Assembly: GCA_020796225.1 (NCBI GenBank)
Contig: CM036762.1
Location: 49,381,407 to 49,445,406, forward strand
Direction: 5' to 3'
Source: Arion vulgaris
Taxonomy: Eukaryota; Mollusca; Gastropoda; Stylommatophora; Arionidae
Length of the DNA stretch: 64,000 nucleotides
Positions 1 to 11,636 of this stretch are shown here, one piece after another (positions within the stretch are counted from its first letter, which is position 1; each line of letters starts with the position of its first letter). A program made the translations under genes and the position numbers. The notes beneath the pieces are model-generated. The model saw nothing but the letters and a program-made list of their open reading frames with translations, searched no databases and had not been told where the DNA came from.

Positions 1-1815
1 TTGTCCGTCAACTTTCTTCTCTAATAAGTTTATGATCAATGTCTCATTTCTCGATCTTCCTCTTGCTTTGTCCGTCAACTTTCTCCTCTAATAAGTTTAT
101 GATCAATGTATCATTTCTCGATCTTCCTCTTGCTTTGTCCGTCAACTTTCTTCTCTAATAAGTTTATGACCAATGTATCATTTCTCGGTCTTCCTCTTGC
201 TCATGTCCATCAACTTTCTTCTCTAATAAGTTTATGATAAATGTATCATTTCTCGATCTTCCTCTTGCTTTGTCCGTCAACTTTCTCCTCTAATAAGTTT
301 ATGACCAATGTATCATTTCTCGATCTTCCTCTTGCTTTGTCCGTCAACTTTCTTCTCTAATAAGTTTATGACCAATGTATCATTTCTCGATCTTCCTCTT
401 GCTTTGTCCGTCAACTTTCTTCTCTAATAAGTTTATGATCAATGTATCATTTCTCGATCTTCCTCTTGCTTTGTCCGTCAATTTTCTCCTCTAATAAGTT
501 TATGATCAATGTCTCATTTCTCGATCTTCCTCTTGCTTTGTCCGTCAACTTTCTCCTCTAATAAGTTTATGATCAATGTATCATTTCTCGGTCTTCCTCT
601 TGCTTTGTCCGTCAACGTTCTCCTCTAATAAGTTTATGATCAATGTATCATTTCTCGGTCTTCCTCTTGCTTTGTCCGTCAACTTTCTCCTCTAATAAGT
701 TTATGATCAATGTATCATTTCTCGATCTTCCTCTTGCTCATTTCCCTTCAACTTTCTCCTCTAATAAGTTTATGATCAATGTATCATTTCTCGGTCTTCC
801 TCTTGCTTTGTCCGTCAACTTTCTTCTCTAATAAGTTTATGACCAATGTATCATTTCTCGGTCTTCCTCTTGCTTTGTCCGTCAACTTTCTCCTCTAATA
901 AGTTTATGATCAATGTGTCATTTCTCGGTCTTCCTCTTGCTCATGTCCATCAACTTTCTCCTCTAATAAGTTTATGATCAATGTATCATTTCTCGGTCTT
1001 CCTCTTGCTTTGTCCGTCAACTTTCTTCTCTAATAAGTTTATGATCAATGTATCATTTCTCGATCTTCCTCTTGCTTTGTCCGTCAACTTTCTCCTCTAA
1101 TAAGTTTATGATCAATGTATCATTTCTCGGTCTTCCTCTTGCTTTGTCCGTCAACTTTCTTCTCTAATAAGTTTATGATCAATGTATCATTTCTCGATCT
1201 TCCTCTTACTTTGTCCATCAACTTTCTTCTCTAATAAGTTTATGATCAAGCTATCATTTCTCGATCTTTCTCTTGCTTTGTCCGTCAACTTTCTTCTCTA
1301 ATAAGTTTATGATCAAGCTATCATTTCTCGATCTTTCTCTTGCTTTGTCCGTCAACTTTCTCTTCTAATAAGTTTATGATCAATGTATCATTTCTCGATC
1401 TTCCTCTTGCTTTGTCCGTCAACTTTCTCCTCTAATAAGTTTATGATCAATGTATCATTTCTCGATCTTCCTCTTGCTTTGTCCGTCAACTTTCTTCTCT
1501 AATAAGTTTATGATCAAGCTATCATTTCTCGATCTTTCTCTTGCTTTGTCCGTCAACTTTCTCCTCTAATAAGTTTATGATCAAGCTATCATTTCTCGAT
1601 CTTCCTCTTGCTTTGTCCGTCAACTTTCTCCTCTAATAAGTTTATGATCAATGTATCATTTCTCGATCTTCCTCTTGCTTTGTCCGTCAACTTTCTCCTC
1701 TAATAAGTTTATGACCAATGTATCATTTCTCGATCTTCCTCTTGCTTTGTCCGTCAACTTTCTTCTCTAATAAGTTTATGATCAATGTCTCATTTCTCGG
1801 TCTTCCTCTTGCTCA
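1..1815. repeat. 67-bp minisatellite, cut by left edge
   Basis: About 27 copies of a 67-bp unit such as tttgtccgtcaactttct...gatcttcctcttgc. Variants alternate cttctc/cctctc and gatc/gacc, and a few copies have catgtccatc in place of tttgtccgtc. The array runs into antisense LINE sequence at about 1830 that is colinear with 58900-59115, and unit parts resemble 58615-58925, so the array seems to have grown inside a LINE copy. Confidence 0.97.
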
Positions 1816-1829
1816 TGTCTCTTTTTGTG

Positions 1830-2000
1830 TCCGAAATATTTCATTTGTTTGAATTTTATTGCCTGTAGTAATTCTTTCTTCATTACTAGATTTCCTAGAA
1901 CTTCTTTATTTCTCTGTGTTTTCTTACTATGAAACACAACTTATTCTTCTGTATATCCACAGCATATAGACATTAATTATGTCTTCCAAATGCTTGTTCA
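1830..2000 (-). mobile_element. LINE reverse-transcriptase fragment
   Basis: Same sequence as 58930-59110 with scattered changes, including the shared block ttctgtatatccaca and cttccaaatgcttgttcaatg. Non-coding remnant. Confidence 0.6.
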
Positions 2001-2046
2001 ATGATTACTCGATACGTGGCAAATATTCGTTACATGTAGAATAATT

Positions 2047-2217
2047 ATGTCACTAATCAGTACTTTACTCAGTACTTTACTCAGTACTTTACTCAGTACT
2101 TTACTCAGTACTTTACTCAGTACTTTACTCAGTACTTTACTCAGTACTTTACTCAGTACTTTACTCAGTACTTTACTCAGTACTTTACTCAGTACTTTAC
2201 TCAGTACTTTACTTAGT
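2047..2217. repeat. 12-bp minisatellite
   Basis: About 13 copies of agtactttactc. The unit is four codons long and stop-free on both strands, which explains repeat ORFs on each strand. A LINE-alpha tail follows directly. Confidence 0.95.
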
Positions 2218-2219
2218 AG

Positions 2220-2520
2220 AGAAAGAACTAAGCAGGTACCAGTGAAGAAAGAGCTAAAGAAGAAACGTTTTCGATGGATAGGACACACATTGAGTTATAC
2301 CGACTGGAATCATAGCAAGACAGGCACTGTTTTGGAAGCCGCAGGGAAAGAGGAGTAGAGGAAGACCTAGACATACCGGGAGAAGAGAGCTGGAAACTGA
2401 TATTAAAAGGATAGGCAAATAAATCATGAAAAAATCAGAAGGCATGGCAGGAAAGAGGACGAATTGGAATAAGTTTGTTGCAGACATGTGCTCCGTTGGG
2501 AGTTGAAGGTGAAGACAAAA
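2220..2520 (+). mobile_element. LINE-alpha C-terminal tail
   Basis: The frame reads KKRFRWIGHTL, then frameshifted remnants of the usual G(K)R-RGRP block and an end of the type ctccgttgggagttgaaggtgaag. The same tail occurs at 15440-15690 and 61213-61450. WIGH-L and RGRP blocks are typical of the region after the reverse transcriptase in endonuclease/RT LINEs. Confidence 0.7.
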
Positions 2521-2612
2521 AAATCAATACTTTCACACTAGAAGGTAGATTGCATTTTTTAGTTGTGTAACTAGTATTCGCTACTACCTTTGTATCGATT
2601 AGAAGATTAGTA

Positions 2613-3125
2613 TTGATTACTCCGTATCGAGTACTATATTCTGCTATTATGTATGACGTAATTGCATATTTGTTCAATCCTTCAAATGTTGTATCAATCC
2701 TAACATATGCCAGCGAGAGTTGGAAAATGACTAAAGATATAGAAAGCAAGTTGAATGCATTTGAAAATAGATGTCTGCGAAAAATAATGAATATAAAATG
2801 CAACGAATTCAGAAGAAGTGATGAAATCAGAGACATGTCTGGTCAACCACTAGTGACAACTGTTATAAGAAAGAGAAGATAGAGATATGTTGGGCACACA
2901 TTGAGGAGAAATGATCAACGAATATCAAAACAGGCATTGAAGTGGGATGCAAAGGGTTCAAGAAAGAGAGGTCGACCTAAGGAGACCCTGAAGCGAACTT
3001 TGCTGAGAGAGGCAGGAAATATCGGTCTCAGTTCCATGGAGGAGATTGAGCGAGTTGCCCAGGATAGAGCGGTATGGAGAAATTACTTGCAGGCCCTATG
3101 TAACGTATAACGGTACGAGAGGAAT
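2613..3125 (+). mobile_element. LINE-beta C-terminal tail
   Basis: Reads YASESWKMTKDIESKLNAFE, RCLRKIMNIK, then after one stop YVGHTLRRNDQRISKQALKW, a RKRGRPKETLKRTLLREAG block, and RVAQDRAVWRNYLQALCN to the stop near 3110. This is the post-RT region of a LINE with a single in-frame stop (TAG at 2880). It ends near a cggtacgagaggaatt tail. Antisense or sense copies lie at 6175, 17620, 24840, 32225, 40700 and 49175. Confidence 0.85.
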
Positions 3126-3195
3126 TATTATTATGAATTGCATATTTGACAACATTCGCTATTGGTCACACCAAGAAACGATAGCTAAGTAACGA

Positions 3196-3368
3196 GTTTA
3201 AAGGGTTTAAAGCCGAAGGATTGACTTCATTACACCGGGTTTTACCTCATGTGGCTCGGTCCCTCTCCGCAGACATGGCACACCGCTTGCCGAGAGTATT
3301 GCACAAAGCACGAACTCCGTAGCTCCGGCAGCAATCCTAGGGGTCTCTGGAAAAAACTGCACTGGCAG
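3196..3368 (-). mobile_element. SINE-E copy, headless
   Basis: Body from gaaggattgacttcattaca through ggctcggtccctctccgcag to gcaatcctaggggtctctgg. The tRNA-like head is absent. Confidence 0.75.
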
Positions 3369-3369
3369 T

Positions 3370-4020
3370 AAGTAACGAGTGTTTGTTGCAACATTAAGGA
3401 ATATTTACAATTGTTACAAATACTTTAAACGCACATCACCAATAGCTGAATGTGTTACCGGTAGTACACTTGCTGGTAGCTCCGGTGTCGATTAAAAATT
3501 TACCCCCGGTTCAGATAACGTAGCCAAATTATGAGATAAGTAGATAAACGCAAAGACAATACAGGGAATTGAACAATATGAATTTGGTCATTGAATTCAG
3601 AGTACAACTACTGTGCGGGATGCGTCGACTACATATTTTAGACCCACCCCCACGTGGTAACTCTCAAAACAGACTTCAACGCTACAGTCGGACAAAGTGA
3701 GTAGGGATCGAACAGAGAAGTAACCCATGAGATGTGATGTTAGTGTAAGTGCGGACGTATACAGTATGAGATTTGTTCGCACAAGAGACCAACACTATTT
3801 TAGATTGACAACATTTACGATTTTCCTGTCGCTTAGAAATCGATGGGTTGTCACGCCTGTAACAACATATCGCGGCTAGCATAATTGGTTTGTCAAAATC
3901 ACGAGGCCATCACCGTTTGACAGGTTGACTTTTCCCTAGCAAATAGAGCACTTTCCCAGCGAAAACTTCGTAATGCTTGGGACTACTTCTGTGATCATAC
4001 TAAATTAATTTGGTCCCACG
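3370..4020. other. Unassigned intergenic stretch
   Basis: No coding potential and no repeat that I can match elsewhere in the window. Confidence 0.4.
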
Positions 4021-4025
4021 TTTGT

Positions 4026-4160
4026 TGATGGAGCTACGAGGTTCTTTGTGCAATACTCTCGGCAGGTGGCGTGCAATGTCTGCGGCGTGCAATTTCTGCG
4101 AATAGGGACCGAGTCATACGGAGAAACCCGACCGCACTGAAGTATATCTTTCATCATTAG
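4026..4160 (+). mobile_element. SINE-E fragment
   Basis: Shares caatactctcggcaggtggc and gaccgagtcatacggagaaa with other SINE-E bodies; 5'-truncated. Confidence 0.65.
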
Positions 4161-4750
4161 ATCCCCCTCTCATTCCATTAGACTTGCAATAATACTTTAA
4201 AAAAATAATACTTAGACCGATTCTATTGGAAATGACTGTAGCTTGTGGTCAGCAGTTACACTCATTTGTTATGTAGATTATACCATCCGATGCATGGAGC
4301 GCATCCACAGAAGAACACGAATCAGTGACTGGATGATGTTACAGGGCTCTTCTACAGAGAAGAAACGGGGAATTTGTAATTCGTGTGTAGATTGTTACGG
4401 GGCAAGGAGGCGTATCCAAACAAACGCCCAACGAAATCTGATGGGCATGCCCTAAAGGTACAAACAATCACAGCTTAATAACCGCTGTAAACTACAATAC
4501 AACGTTCTTGAGCTCAGATCACAGCGAGTTATTAACATGTGGTTATTCTATATCGAACGCAAACAGCAACAACAACAACGTTGAAACACGACGGTTTTGT
4601 TACATTGAATGTTGTGAGGATTATTGAAACATATTGTGAGAACAGTAACCACTAATAACACTGACAATGGACAGCAATTTCAAACTCGACCATTCAGAGT
4701 AGTAGTATTCAAACCACACGACATTGCACACCCTTTCCAGAGCAATACAT

Positions 4751-5245
4751 CCATCTGTTTATGACAAATCATCATTATCAAGGTGTGTATTCTTTATATG
4801 ACGTTGCTCTCTTTTCAGCACATCTGAAATTCACTCTGTCTCTAGCCAGTTCACCCACTTCGTTAATGGTCATATTCATGGCTTCTTTAATATCTTGTAG
4901 CCATCTTCTTCTTGGTCTGCCTCTGCATCCTGGAACCAACCTTGCCCACTAATATTATTCTCTCCAGGCCATCGTGACGCTTAATGTGACTAAAGTATCC
5001 TATTTTTCTGTATAGTATGTTGTTTATCAACCAATTGTCTTTAACATTGTTATTTCAGGACATCCGTGTTCTTTCTTTTTCTGTCCATGATATTCGTAGG
5101 ATCTTTCTGTAGCATTTAGTTTCGAAGGACTGGATTTTCGTTCGTGTTGTTTGTGTACTGGTCCATAATTCACAACCATAAGCAGCCACTCGAAAAATGC
5201 ATATTCTCAATGTATGACAAATAGCGTTGAAAAAAAGCAGCAAAC
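4751..5245 (-). mobile_element. LINE-gamma C-terminal tail
   Basis: On the minus strand the sequence reads AAYGCELWTSTQTTRTKIQS and CYRKILRISWTEKERTR, then downstream CRGRPRRRWLQDIKEAMN. These are the YG-E-W, KCYR-LLRI-WT and GRPR-RW-DDI blocks that follow the RT domain in RTE/CR1-like LINEs. The ORF is broken between the blocks. Confidence 0.8.
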
Positions 5246-5432
5246 AATTACCAACAACACTTCATAGAAAATTGTTTCTGGTTAAAACAACAACAACAGC
5301 ATCAGTGGACATCAGAGATGAGAAGATGATATCTTACCCTTATGGCTTGGAAGAAAGCCACCGATTAAAAAAAACCCACATCTAATGTCACGGTTCACAT
5401 AATTAATAACAAGATTCAGCAAACCGGTAAAT

Positions 5433-6076
5433 CAACAGTGTATATGTTGAACAACACATATGATAACTGAAAACTCTGTTACAATCCTGTATATGTTGAA
5501 CAACACATATGATAACTGAAAACTCTGTTACAGTCCTGTATATGTTGAACAACACATATGATAACTGAAAACTCTGTTACAGTCCTGTATATGTTGAACA
5601 ACACATATGATAACTGAAAACTCTGTTACAGTCCTGTATATGTTGAACAACACATATGATAACTGAAAACTCTGTTACAGTCCTGTATATGTTGAACAAC
5701 ACATATGATAACTGAAAACTCTGTTACAATCCAGTATATGTTGAACAACACATATGATAACTGAAAACTCTGTTACAATCCTGTATATGTTGAACAACAC
5801 ATATGATAACTGAAAACTCTGTTACAATCCAGTATATGTTGAACAACACATATGATAGCTGAAAACTCTGTTACAGTCCTGTATATGTTGAACAACACAT
5901 ATGATAACTGAAAACTCTGTTACAATCCAGTATATGTTGAACAACACATATGATAACTGAAAACTCTGTTACAATCCAGTATATGTTGAACAACACATAT
6001 GATAACTGAAAACTATGTTACAGTCCTGTATATGTTGAACAACACATATGATAACTGAAAACTCTGTTACAGTCCT
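5433..6076. repeat. 49-bp minisatellite
   Basis: About 13 copies of a 49-bp unit containing tatatgttgaacaacacata. That core is nearly self-complementary, so single strands could fold into small hairpins. A long TA tract follows. Confidence 0.95.
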
Positions 6077-6084
6077 CAACTCAT

Positions 6085-6088
6085 TATA

Positions 6089-6176
<88 letters not shown>
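6085..6176. repeat. (TA)n microsatellite
   Basis: Uninterrupted TA dinucleotides for about 90 bases between the 49-bp array and a LINE-beta copy. Confidence 0.98.
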
Positions 6177-6178
<2 letters not shown>

Positions 6179-6610
6179 CTCCCATACATACGTTACATAG
6201 GGCCTGCAAGTAATGTCTCCTTACAGCTCTGTCCTGGGCAACTCACTCAATATACTCCATAGAATTGAATCCGATATTTCTTGCCTCTCTCAGCAAAATT
6301 CATTTCAGGTTTTCTTACGATGTCTTCTCTTTCTTGAGACTTTTGCCTCCGACTTCAATGCATTCTTTGGTATTCTTTGATCATTTCTTCTCGAGGTATG
6401 CCTACCATATTTCCTTCTTATAACAGTTGTTACTAGTGGTTGACCAGACATTTCTCAGATTTCATCACTTCTGAATTAGTTCCATTTTATGTTCATTATT
6501 TTTCGCAGACATCTATTTTCAAATGCATTCAACTTACTTTCTATATCTTCAGTCATTTTCAACTTCTTGCTGGCATATGTTAGGATTGATACAGCATTTG
6601 AATTGAAAAT
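6177..6610 (-). mobile_element. LINE-beta C-terminal tail, antisense
   Basis: Begins with the reversed family 3' end (tacatagggcctgcaagtaa) and continues through the reversed GRP and ESW blocks with frameshifts. Colinear with 2690-3110. Confidence 0.8.
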
Positions 6611-7017
6611 TTGTAATTTAGTTTTAAATCTATATAACTTACAGTTCCATATTTTAATTTAGATTTAAAAAAAACTATTATTGCTTTGACAATTCTTAGC
6701 ATAATGATCATGTATCCAAACAGAATGCAGCAGTTCTTTTTATACGGGTGGCATAAATCTAACCCAACACCGATATGTTTAATCTACAGTCAAATTTACA
6801 CATTGCCGTCATAATCTTAGCGTGCGGCCTGTTATACATATCCATCTGTGTCAGTGGTTACACCGATCGTCTTGCTTGAATCGGTTCCCATTTTGTTCGA
6901 TGTGAAAAAGAACATTTTTACGTTGGGGTGTAGTTGACAGTAATATCAGCGTTTGTTGGTCTGACACATCAGATCTCAGCACTGGGGCTAGATATGATTT
7001 GCTGGGATTTGGAAGTC
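6611..7017. other. Unassigned intergenic stretch
   Basis: AT-rich at the left, mixed composition at the right. Nothing coding seen. Confidence 0.4.
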
Positions 7018-7190
7018 ATTGCTTGATTGATTGATAGGACCATCATCATTGCACTTCGGTGAGTAACCATGTGTGCTGCGATATCTTTCTCACACAGGAA
7101 GACCTCAGCGATAGTGCACGAACTCCGTAGCACCGGTGAGGGTCCACGATGTAATTTAGAAGATGGTGAAAATATTTTGTAGGAATTTTA
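7018..7190 (-). mobile_element. SINE-F body fragment
   Basis: Shares tcattgcacttcggtgagta, a caccggtgagggtcc segment and gatggtgaaaatattttgta with copies at 13913, 15295, 34380 and 61000. Confidence 0.65.
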
Positions 7191-7261
7191 TTATGTAATC
7201 TCGCTAATTAATTTTGCACAGGCAGCAGCTTTCCAGCCTGCTGTTTCCAACACGCTGGGCA

Positions 7262-7506
7262 GGCGGGCAAGGCATATCCTTTACAGGACGTGGCCATCAA
7301 CCACAGTAAACGAGTGATCGATTTTGTAGGCACCCACTTACACGTTCAGTAGTTTGACATTGCTTTCTGAACGGGGAGGTCTATTTTTACCGTTCGTAAA
7401 AAAAATCAACGAACACGAATTTGTTTCCAAACTGCTTGCCGCGGTATTTGAACCAGGTACGCTTAGGTTATGATCGGGCTCACTACCGCTTAAGCTACAG
7501 GCTCTC
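7262..7506 (-). mobile_element. SINE-C copy
   Basis: Reversed, it reads from a tRNA-like head (gtagcttaagcggtagtgag, B box in the ggttcaaataccgcgg region) to acgtcctgtaaaggatatgcc. Family members at 9488, 11421, 36450, 60584 and 62287. Confidence 0.8.
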
Positions 7507-7547
7507 ACAAATATATACGTTATGGAAACAATACTATACGATATAAT

Positions 7548-7714
7548 CAGTGGCGGCTCGTGCTCATTTTTGTTGGTGGGGCCAGACACACATTTTCGGA
7601 AAAATCATGGTTTTAGGTTAGGTTATATTTTAAATTATAAAATAATAAATACACGTTACACATTATTTTTCGTGGGGCCCGGCCTCACTGGCCCCTAATG
7701 ACGAGCCGCCACTG
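7548..7714. mobile_element. hAT-type MITE with 8-bp TSD
   Basis: 167-bp element with inverted ends cagtggcggctcgt / acgagccgccactg, flanked by the 8-bp direct repeat gatataat (7540-7547 and 7715-7722). TIRs starting CAGTGGCGG and 8-bp target duplications point to the hAT superfamily. There is no transposase, so it needs a partner. Two relatives lie at 37327 and 51471. Confidence 0.9.
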
Positions 7715-8069
7715 GATATAATGCCTTTAGTATGTTATAACTTTTATTTTTGCTTAATTAACCATACCTCTCGTTGACTGACTGACTCAGCAGACAGATT
7801 GGTATTTGCTATTTATGCAACGAGTCAGAGATGCAGAATCGGTCAAACTATGTCAATCGATTCTTCACACCTTGCACGCACTTTTTTTCCCCTCGCTCGC
7901 TATGCTTTACGTTAGTTTACAGTCTCTTTGTGTATGTGTGTATGTGTGTGTGTGTGTGTGGATACAGAGTATACTTCATGACCGAAGCAGTGGAATTATT
8001 GCTGCAAAATCTGGGAATCTGGAGAGTGCAGGAAGATATGTGTGTGTGTGTGTGATCGTTGTGTTGCAT

Positions 8070-8265
8070 TGTTAAACCACTCTTTGTGATCTGTATGTGA
8101 TCGGAGCCTTCATCTTCTTCTTCGAAGGCTCCATATCGATTATTTGTTATCCACTCTGTGTGATTTGTATGTGATCTGAGCCTAAGAGCGATTGTACGTT
8201 GTGCCAGTTATGCGCATATAAGTAGGTCAGCACATCCGATTTCGTCGACGCTTTTTATAATGATT
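8070..8265 (-). mobile_element. SINE-A remnants, possibly two partial copies
   Basis: The reversed tail ctttgtgatctgtatgtgat occurs twice (about 8083 and 8155), separated by cttcttcttcttcgaaggct, suggesting one SINE-A end inserted into another. Confidence 0.6.
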
Positions 8266-8362
8266 GTGTCTTGCGAATATTGTTTGAATAACCGTAATAT
8301 TTTCTTTATTTATACGCGCAGACTTCGTAGTCCGCACTAACCAAAAGTAATTGATATACGAC

Positions 8363-9022
8363 TTAATACGCGGTCTCTATGGCTAAGTTGACTTAATACG
8401 CGGTCTCTATGGCTAAGTTGACTTAATACGTGGTCTCTATGGCTAAGTTGACTTAATACGCGGTCTCTATGGCTAAGTCGACTTAATACGTGGTCTCTAT
8501 GGCTAAGTCGACTTAATACGTGGTCTCTATGGCTAAGTTGACTTAATACGCGGTCTCTATGGCTAAGTCGACTTAATACGTGGTCTCTATGGCTAAGTCG
8601 ACTTAATACGTGGTCTCTATGGCTAAGTTGACTTAATACGCGGTCTCTATGGCTAAGTTGACTTAATACGTGGTCTCTATGGCTAAGTTGACTTAATACG
8701 CGGTCTCTATGGCTAAGTTGACTTAATACGCGGTCTCTATGGCTAAGTCGACTTAATACGCGGTCTCTATGGCTAAGTTGACTTAATACGCGGTCTCTAT
8801 GGCTAAGTCGACTTAATACGCGGTCTCTATGGCTAAGTCGACTTAATACGCGGTCTCTATGGCTAAGTCGACTTAATAACGCGGTCTCTATGGCTAAGTT
8901 GACTTAATACGTGGTCTCTATGGCTAAGTTGACTTAATACGCGGTCTCTATGGCTAAGTTGACTTAATACGTGGTCTCTATGGCTAAGTCGACTTAATAA
9001 CGTGGTCTCTATGGCTAAGTGG
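8363..9022. repeat. 30-bp minisatellite made from the SINE-E head
   Basis: About 22 copies of acttaatacgcggtctctat plus ggctaagttg, with c/t changes at two positions. The part ggtctctatggctaagt is the 5' head of SINE-E; the last copy runs straight into a SINE-E body at 9006. Confidence 0.96.
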
Positions 9023-9245
9023 TTAAACCCTTAACTTCCGAATGTCGTAGGCTCGAAACCGGACCGCGAAGTTCTGTTCACAGGTGCATTTTTTTCCAAA
9101 GACCCGTAGGATTGTTTCCGGAAGTTCGTGCTCGATCAATACTCTCAGCGGGTGGCGTGCCATTTCTGCGGAGAGAGACCGAGCCATATGGGAGAAATCC
9201 TGGTGCAGTGAAGCCAATCCTTTGGCTTAACATCCTTTATCAATG
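9006..9245 (+). mobile_element. SINE-E copy at the end of its own head array
   Basis: tRNA-like head gtctctatggctaagtggtt, B-box region ggctcgaaaccgga, then the usual ggtggcgtgccatttctgcg and caatcctttggctt end. It is the most complete SINE-E in the window. Confidence 0.8.
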
Positions 9246-9487
9246 ATTAGTCTTATGTACATGAACGACCTTACTTACTGAAAATATATTTTATTTTTAT
9301 CGGATGCGTTACTTGTCTTCACTTTTATACGAAACTAGAAAGTTCCGCTCTATTAACCCCTTCTATACCAGTGATTCTCAACATGGGAGGTACGTCTCCC
9401 CAGGGAAGCATGAGATAGTATCAGTGGGGGCGTGAAACGTTATACAAATTTAGTGGATTTTGTGTTTTAATAAGTTTAAAAAAAAAA

Positions 9488-9757
9488 TCGAGGCATATCC
9501 TTTACATGACTTAGCCACCAACCACAGTAAACGAGTCGTCGATTTTCTAGACACCACTTATATGCTCAGTAGTTTGCCATTGCTTTATGAACGTTGGGGT
9601 CTATTTTTACCGTTCGTATGTTTTAACCATTCGAATGTTTTAACCACACCGTTCGTAAAAATCCACGGTAACGAATTTGCTTCAAAATTGTCCAGGTTTC
9701 AACCAGGTGCGCTTGGGTTGTGGTCGTGCTCACTATCGCTTAAGCTACAGACGCCCA
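9488..9757 (-). mobile_element. SINE-C copy
   Basis: Reversed body and head as at 7262, with a local duplication of gaatgttttaaccac near 9620-9650. Confidence 0.75.
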
Positions 9758-10340
9758 CTTTTTGAATACTTATTCAATTATTTTTCAGTTAAAATACCTT
9801 TTTATTTCATGAACACTGTAAATTCAAAACTTCTTTAAAAATAACCAAGAACATTATTGATTTTGACCATATTTTTCCTCAAACTTTTTGTCCAAAATTT
9901 TGTTTTTTCTCCCTAATATTTACATTTCGTACTACTGTCAATGTTTTTGTGTCTACGGGACAGTGCTGTTATAAAGAGCAGAACGAGGACGATTTATAAC
10001 CGCTTGTCCTTTAAAAATTACATTAGGCATAGAAAAATACGAGAAAAATAGAGGGGCATGGAAGTCTTGCGAAATCTTCAAAAGAAGAGGGGCCGCCTGC
10101 GGTAAATGGTTGAGAACCACTGTTGTATGCTCTCACTAAAAACCACGTTTTTTTACGAGCTTTATATTTAGAATGCAATTTTGCATTAAACGTGCTCTAA
10201 CAAAATCTATTTTAAGTTTCTATGTTAAGCATCAGACCACTATTACATATATCAGATTGTGTAGAGTTGAAATTTCTATTTTTTGGTTATTAATTTACCT
10301 GCTGTACTTCGTACAAGTTCTACAATGAATTGTACACACA
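9758..10340. other. Unassigned intergenic stretch
   Basis: AT-rich with a gaggggcatggaagtcttgc segment near 10052; no recognised gene or repeat. Confidence 0.35.
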
Positions 10341-10347
10341 CAACAGG

Positions 10348-10424
10348 CAATAGATCTTGTTAATAGATCTTGTTAATAGATCTTGTTAATAGATCTTGTT
10401 AATAGATCTTGTTAATAGTACTGT
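10348..10424. repeat. 13-bp tandem repeat
   Basis: Six copies of agatcttgttaat. Confidence 0.9.
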
Positions 10425-10431
10425 GTGTTGA

Positions 10432-10946
10432 CAGGGCCCTCAAGGGAGCAAAGAATAGTAACACTGCCACCTACAAGGCATGTCGTAAGAGGTGACTGAA
10501 GTAGGGGTCTATGGAAGCTACCCTAGTAAATAAACAGCGTCGCAGAAATCGGATGTACTAGCTTACTTGTAGACGCATAACTGGCACAACGCACATTCTC
10601 TCTTCGGCTCAGATCACATATAAATCACAAAGAGTGGTTTAACAAGTAAAAGTAAAAAAGTAAAGGAACCCTTTCATACCTCGTGGTATATAGGTCAATA
10701 CAGTGTTAGGCCTGTATTTTTATTGACCGTCGGCACACGATGGGTGATGTGGTCAGCATCACTCCGGCCGCCTTTACTTCCCAGAGTATGTCTGGTACCC
10801 AGTTGAGGCTGGGTCGACCTGAGAGCCGTCGTGGCCGGGTAAAATTCCACGCGCATTGCGGAGCTGAACCCAGACCACCAGCCTTGCGAAGCGAGTTCAC
10901 TAACAACTACGCTACAGCGGCTCGGTTTAACAAGTGGTCGATATGT
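10432..10946 (+). mobile_element. SINE-A copy split by SINE-B
   Basis: SINE-A runs 10432-10646 and resumes at 10925. The interruption is a reversed SINE-B (10647-10924). The target duplication is gtttaacaag at 10637-10646 and 10925-10934. Confidence 0.85.
10647..10924 (-). mobile_element. SINE-B copy nested in SINE-A
   Basis: Reversed, it has the tRNA-like head with ggttcagctccgcaa-type B box and ends at tatgaaagggttcc. Relatives at 31079, 37788, 41119, 43139 and 55563. The 10-bp TSD shows SINE-B moved after SINE-A had inserted. Confidence 0.85.
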
Positions 10947-11166
10947 TTATTCCCCGAAGTGTAGTGATGATGATCCAATCGATCAATCAAGCAATCAATT
11001 AATCGCGTACATGACGTCAACAAATCACATCGGCCAACGACATGTTTACCAGCACAAGACGACGACGACCAAACTACACACATATTATATAACAAGTTGT
11101 CATTCGACACAGCAGAACAGAAAATACACCAACTTCATAGCCATGTGAATGACAAACATAGCATAT

Positions 11167-11420
11167 TCTTTTAAAGGGTTTTAAAGCCGAAGGATTGACT
11201 TCATTGCACCGGGTTTTACCCATACGGCTCGGTCCCTCTCCGCAAAAATGGCATGCCACCTGCCGAGAGTATTGCACAAAGCACGAACTCCGTAGCTCCA
11301 GCAATAATCCTAGAGTCTTTGAAAAAACTGCACTCATGAACAGAACGGCGCAGTCCGGATTCGAACCCACGACCTTCGACTCACAATGCAAAGGGCTTAA
11401 CCACTCAGCAACAGAGACCC
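11167..11420 (-). mobile_element. SINE-E copy
   Basis: Near full-length antisense copy: the reversed head (cattgtgagtcgaaggtcgtgg region) joins the body gcaatactctcggcaggtgg. It abuts a SINE-C at 11421. Confidence 0.8.
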
Positions 11421-11636
11421 CAAGCATATCCTTGACAGGACGTCGCCATTAGCCACAGCAAACCCTATTTTTCTAGGCACCACTTATACATTCAGTAGTT
11501 TGCCATTGTTTTCTGAACGGTGTGGTAAAAAAATTCCACGGGAACGAATTTGCTTCCAAACAGCCCGCAGCGGAGTTTGAACCTGGCGCGCTTGGGTTAT
11601 GATCGAGCTCACTGCCACTTAAGCTACAAACGCCCA
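11421..11636 (-). mobile_element. SINE-C copy
   Basis: Reversed copy with gttcaaactccgctg B-box region and gttcagaaaacaatggcaaa body, adjacent to SINE-E. Confidence 0.8.

Noticed and set aside
1998..2358. Repeat ORFs on both strands
   Set aside because: Product of the 12-bp array, open on both strands by length alone.
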